Shown here: positions 62,486 through 64,000 of the stretch, piece by piece
Layout of the letters: the number at the start of each line of letters is the position of its first letter
Position numbering within the stretch: the stretch's first letter is position 1
NCBI GenBank assembly: GCA_008933995.1
Contig: WARS01000043.1
Location: 534,501-598,500 of the forward strand
Reading direction: 5' to 3'
Origin: Datnioides undecimradiatus
Lineage: Eukaryota; Chordata; Actinopteri; Lobotiformes; Datnioididae
Length of the DNA: 64,000 bases
Made by a program: the position numbers and the translations under genes
Notes under the pieces: generated by a model
What the model was told of the DNA's origin: nothing
The model's input: only the letters and a program-made list of their open reading frames with translations
The model's database searches: none

Positions 62486-62591
62486 AATATCATCTTCTCT
62501 TGGCAGTACGGGTGTTTGGGTTTGATCTCCAGCTTCTGCACATCCTTGTACCTGATCTTTGGTCCTTTTCTGGTGCACCTGCACTTGTAGG
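62486..62591 (-). CDS. cxcl14: cxcl14 coding exon 2 (CXC motif)
   Basis: The acceptor is gatttctcaacag and the donor tt|gtgagtg. Length is 106 nt (2 + 34 codons + 2). It encodes (A)[19 protein letters not shown], then [15 protein letters not shown]. The CRC pair and the third cysteine (PYC) are the chemokine disulfide cysteines, and the [21 protein letters not shown] segment is nearly the vertebrate CXCL14 consensus. Two further bases begin the Phe codon finished in the next exon. Confidence 0.96.
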
Positions 62592-64000
62592 CTGTTGAGA
62601 AATCAAGCACACAAATGCAAGCACACACGTGTCAGACTGACTTCAATCATCAGACAGAATCATAATGAACGTGTAATGCTGGAGATTTAAAAATAATGGA
62701 AACCCATCTGTGCGTGACAGATTATTAAAGTTAGTCTCCGAATTGCTTCCAGCTATGAAACTGACGCAGACTTTGACGTGATAGAAAAGTTCTTTCTTCG
62801 TGATTTGACAGAAAATTGGCTCTCAATAAGTCTCTGGTTTATCTTTAAAGCACACACTGACAGGGAGAGTGTTGCCAGTGCCAATGTTTAAGTCAAGCAA
62901 CTCACTGCTGAAACTTAACATGGTTCACAAACACTGCTTATTTCCATAAGCCCCTTAGTCCAAATGCTTATTTAATATGGTAAAACAGAGGAAATGTTAA
63001 TTAAAGATTAGGTCCGATCTGAACATGCTGAGAAAACGAAATTATAAATCAAATATGTATGAAAACTTGTGAGACTTTTCTTTCAATTTGCACATATTTC
63101 TCAGTGCACGTCAGCAAAATGAACCTGTGGCTTAAACAGGAAATCCACCTTTTAATGCTGCTTTTCTATTAGACAGTTAAGGCTGGATGAAGCCATCTAT
63201 GCAGTTAATCATTTCGGTCCAACAGCTCCTCGAGCTCCAGTTTTCAAGCAGCTGTAACCTGATGCCACTGAATAAAGGCAGAGGAAATGAGTTTTTGCTG
63301 GGTAGTATATTTGTGATGGGAGGTGATGACCTGGATAGTCCAAGGTTCCCTTCATCCATCACCTGCTATCTGTCCTCACCGCCGGCCACTAAATCTGTCA
63401 CAAGCCCTGCACTGGTGCTGACAAACATACACACACACTCACTCACACACACTGGACAATGAGGGCCAGTAAAACTGTGGAGACACTGAGGTTAATACAT
63501 CTGTGTATACTGTAAAATGAACATTTCACTTCAGTCTATGGAAAGAGAAAGGGTCCACTTCCTATAGACACCTGATATTCATATGCATCCCAATAATAAA
63601 ACACTGAACTGACAGGGAGAGCTGGACACAAGTTGTGTTAGTTACTGTAAGTGTATATGGTCTGTCCTGGTTTCCCCTCTTTTCACCCCAATATATGTAG
63701 TTAATGCGTGCTTGCAAAGAGCTGACAAAGGCTAATAATGCTTCTGTAGAACACATCGTTTCACTTGACAAGTTGCTGTTTGCATATTTCTTCCGAGCAT
63801 GTTTGGACCATGTTTAGGATTTGCAGATGTTTTTCTCATTAAATCTGTTTTTCCCAAAGAAACATTTTACTCCAGTCCACCCCCCCTGCCTCCACATGGC
63901 CCCATGAATATTGGCTTTAAATGATCTCAGCTACATATGCTGAACTTCACTTGTCTTGCCAGATACACCGAGTCCCAGAGTGGTGTTTGGGGTGTAAAAG
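62592..64000 (-). other. cxcl14 intron 1 (partial) or upstream region
   Basis: No convincing signal-peptide exon is seen, so this is probably intron 1 running off the right edge. A short (CA)n-like patch lies at 63426-63452. Confidence 0.5.

Larger units (their letters stand above)
56381..62591 (-). other. cxcl14: cxcl14 gene (CXC chemokine), signal-peptide exon not found
   Basis: Three minus-strand coding exons join in phase into a 78-residue mature-type protein, [20 protein letters not shown] through RVYEA. It has four cysteines with a CXC pair (CRC), no ELR before it, and the CXCL14-specific insertion before GQEYCLHPKLQSTK. CXCL14 is a secreted, highly conserved homeostatic chemokine; the human mature form is 77 residues. 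Exon 1, coding the signal peptide and ending one base into an Ala codon, should lie to the right. None with a convincing hydrophobic core is seen in 62,592-64,000. The 3' end is placed at the first AATAAA within a plausible UTR length. Confidence 0.95.

Noticed and set aside
63380-63428. Minus-strand ATG frame (MFVSTSAGLVTDLVAG) ending at a gtgagg donor in the right phase for cxcl14 exon 2
   Set aside because: Phase and donor fit, but the peptide lacks the strong leucine-rich core of CXCL14 signal peptides and overlaps a CA-rich patch. Kept only as an outside chance; exon 1 is more likely beyond the window.
1-64000. tRNA, rRNA, snRNA or CRISPR features
   Set aside because: No intact tRNA (paired A and B boxes with a cloverleaf), no U-snRNA or rRNA signature and no regular spacer-repeat array was found by eye.

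Overview
The window looks like teleost fish nuclear DNA. It is AT-rich, dense in (CA)n/(TG)n microsatellites, and carries fragments of repeats I recognise as widespread in fish. Its genes are split into short exons with GT..AG introns and vertebrate-type splice signals. There are no bacterial-style operons. Almost every long open frame is non-coding; the genes come from splice signals, phase matching and protein similarity recalled from memory, not from a search.

Two genes are supported, both on the minus strand and in tandem. (1) fam13b fills positions 1 to about 53,450 and runs off the left edge. Eight coding exons (34819-34654, 29895-29683, 28446-28269, 28178-28034, 19458-19331, 5016-4972, 747-652, 91-1) join with perfect phase into 354 codons starting at a FAM13B-like N-terminus (MRKS...). 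They cover the whole RhoGAP-like domain and the conserved ERTIRAAVEQH block. Upstream lie a non-coding exon (37052-36900) with two abutting uORFs and a probable first exon (donor at 53209/53208) behind two GC-box modules 50 bp apart. (2) cxcl14 lies at 62591 to about 56381. Coding exons 62591-62486, 58599-58486 and 57412-57397 give a complete 78-residue mature-type CXC chemokine ending VYEA. The signal-peptide exon was not confidently found and probably lies beyond the right edge.

Layout from left to right: 3'-ward fam13b exons and long introns (1-28,000); a tight cluster of RhoGAP exons (28,034-29,895); the start-codon exon (34.8 kb); a 16-kb first intron (37-53 kb) with SINE/LINE remnants and a strong inverted-repeat hairpin; the fam13b promoter (53.2-53.6 kb); a short intergenic stretch; then cxcl14. 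The two proteins have no known joint function: FAM13B is an intracellular RhoGAP-like protein and CXCL14 a secreted chemokine.

No wholly new system is evident. The best leads are: a FAM13B GAP domain lacking its catalytic arginine and other core residues; a promoter-like cluster inside a fam13b intron with three CCAAT boxes exactly 31 bp apart; an intronic 24-bp hairpin fully paired in the sense transcript; abutting uORFs; and a phase-symmetric 45-nt exon carrying a conserved linear motif.
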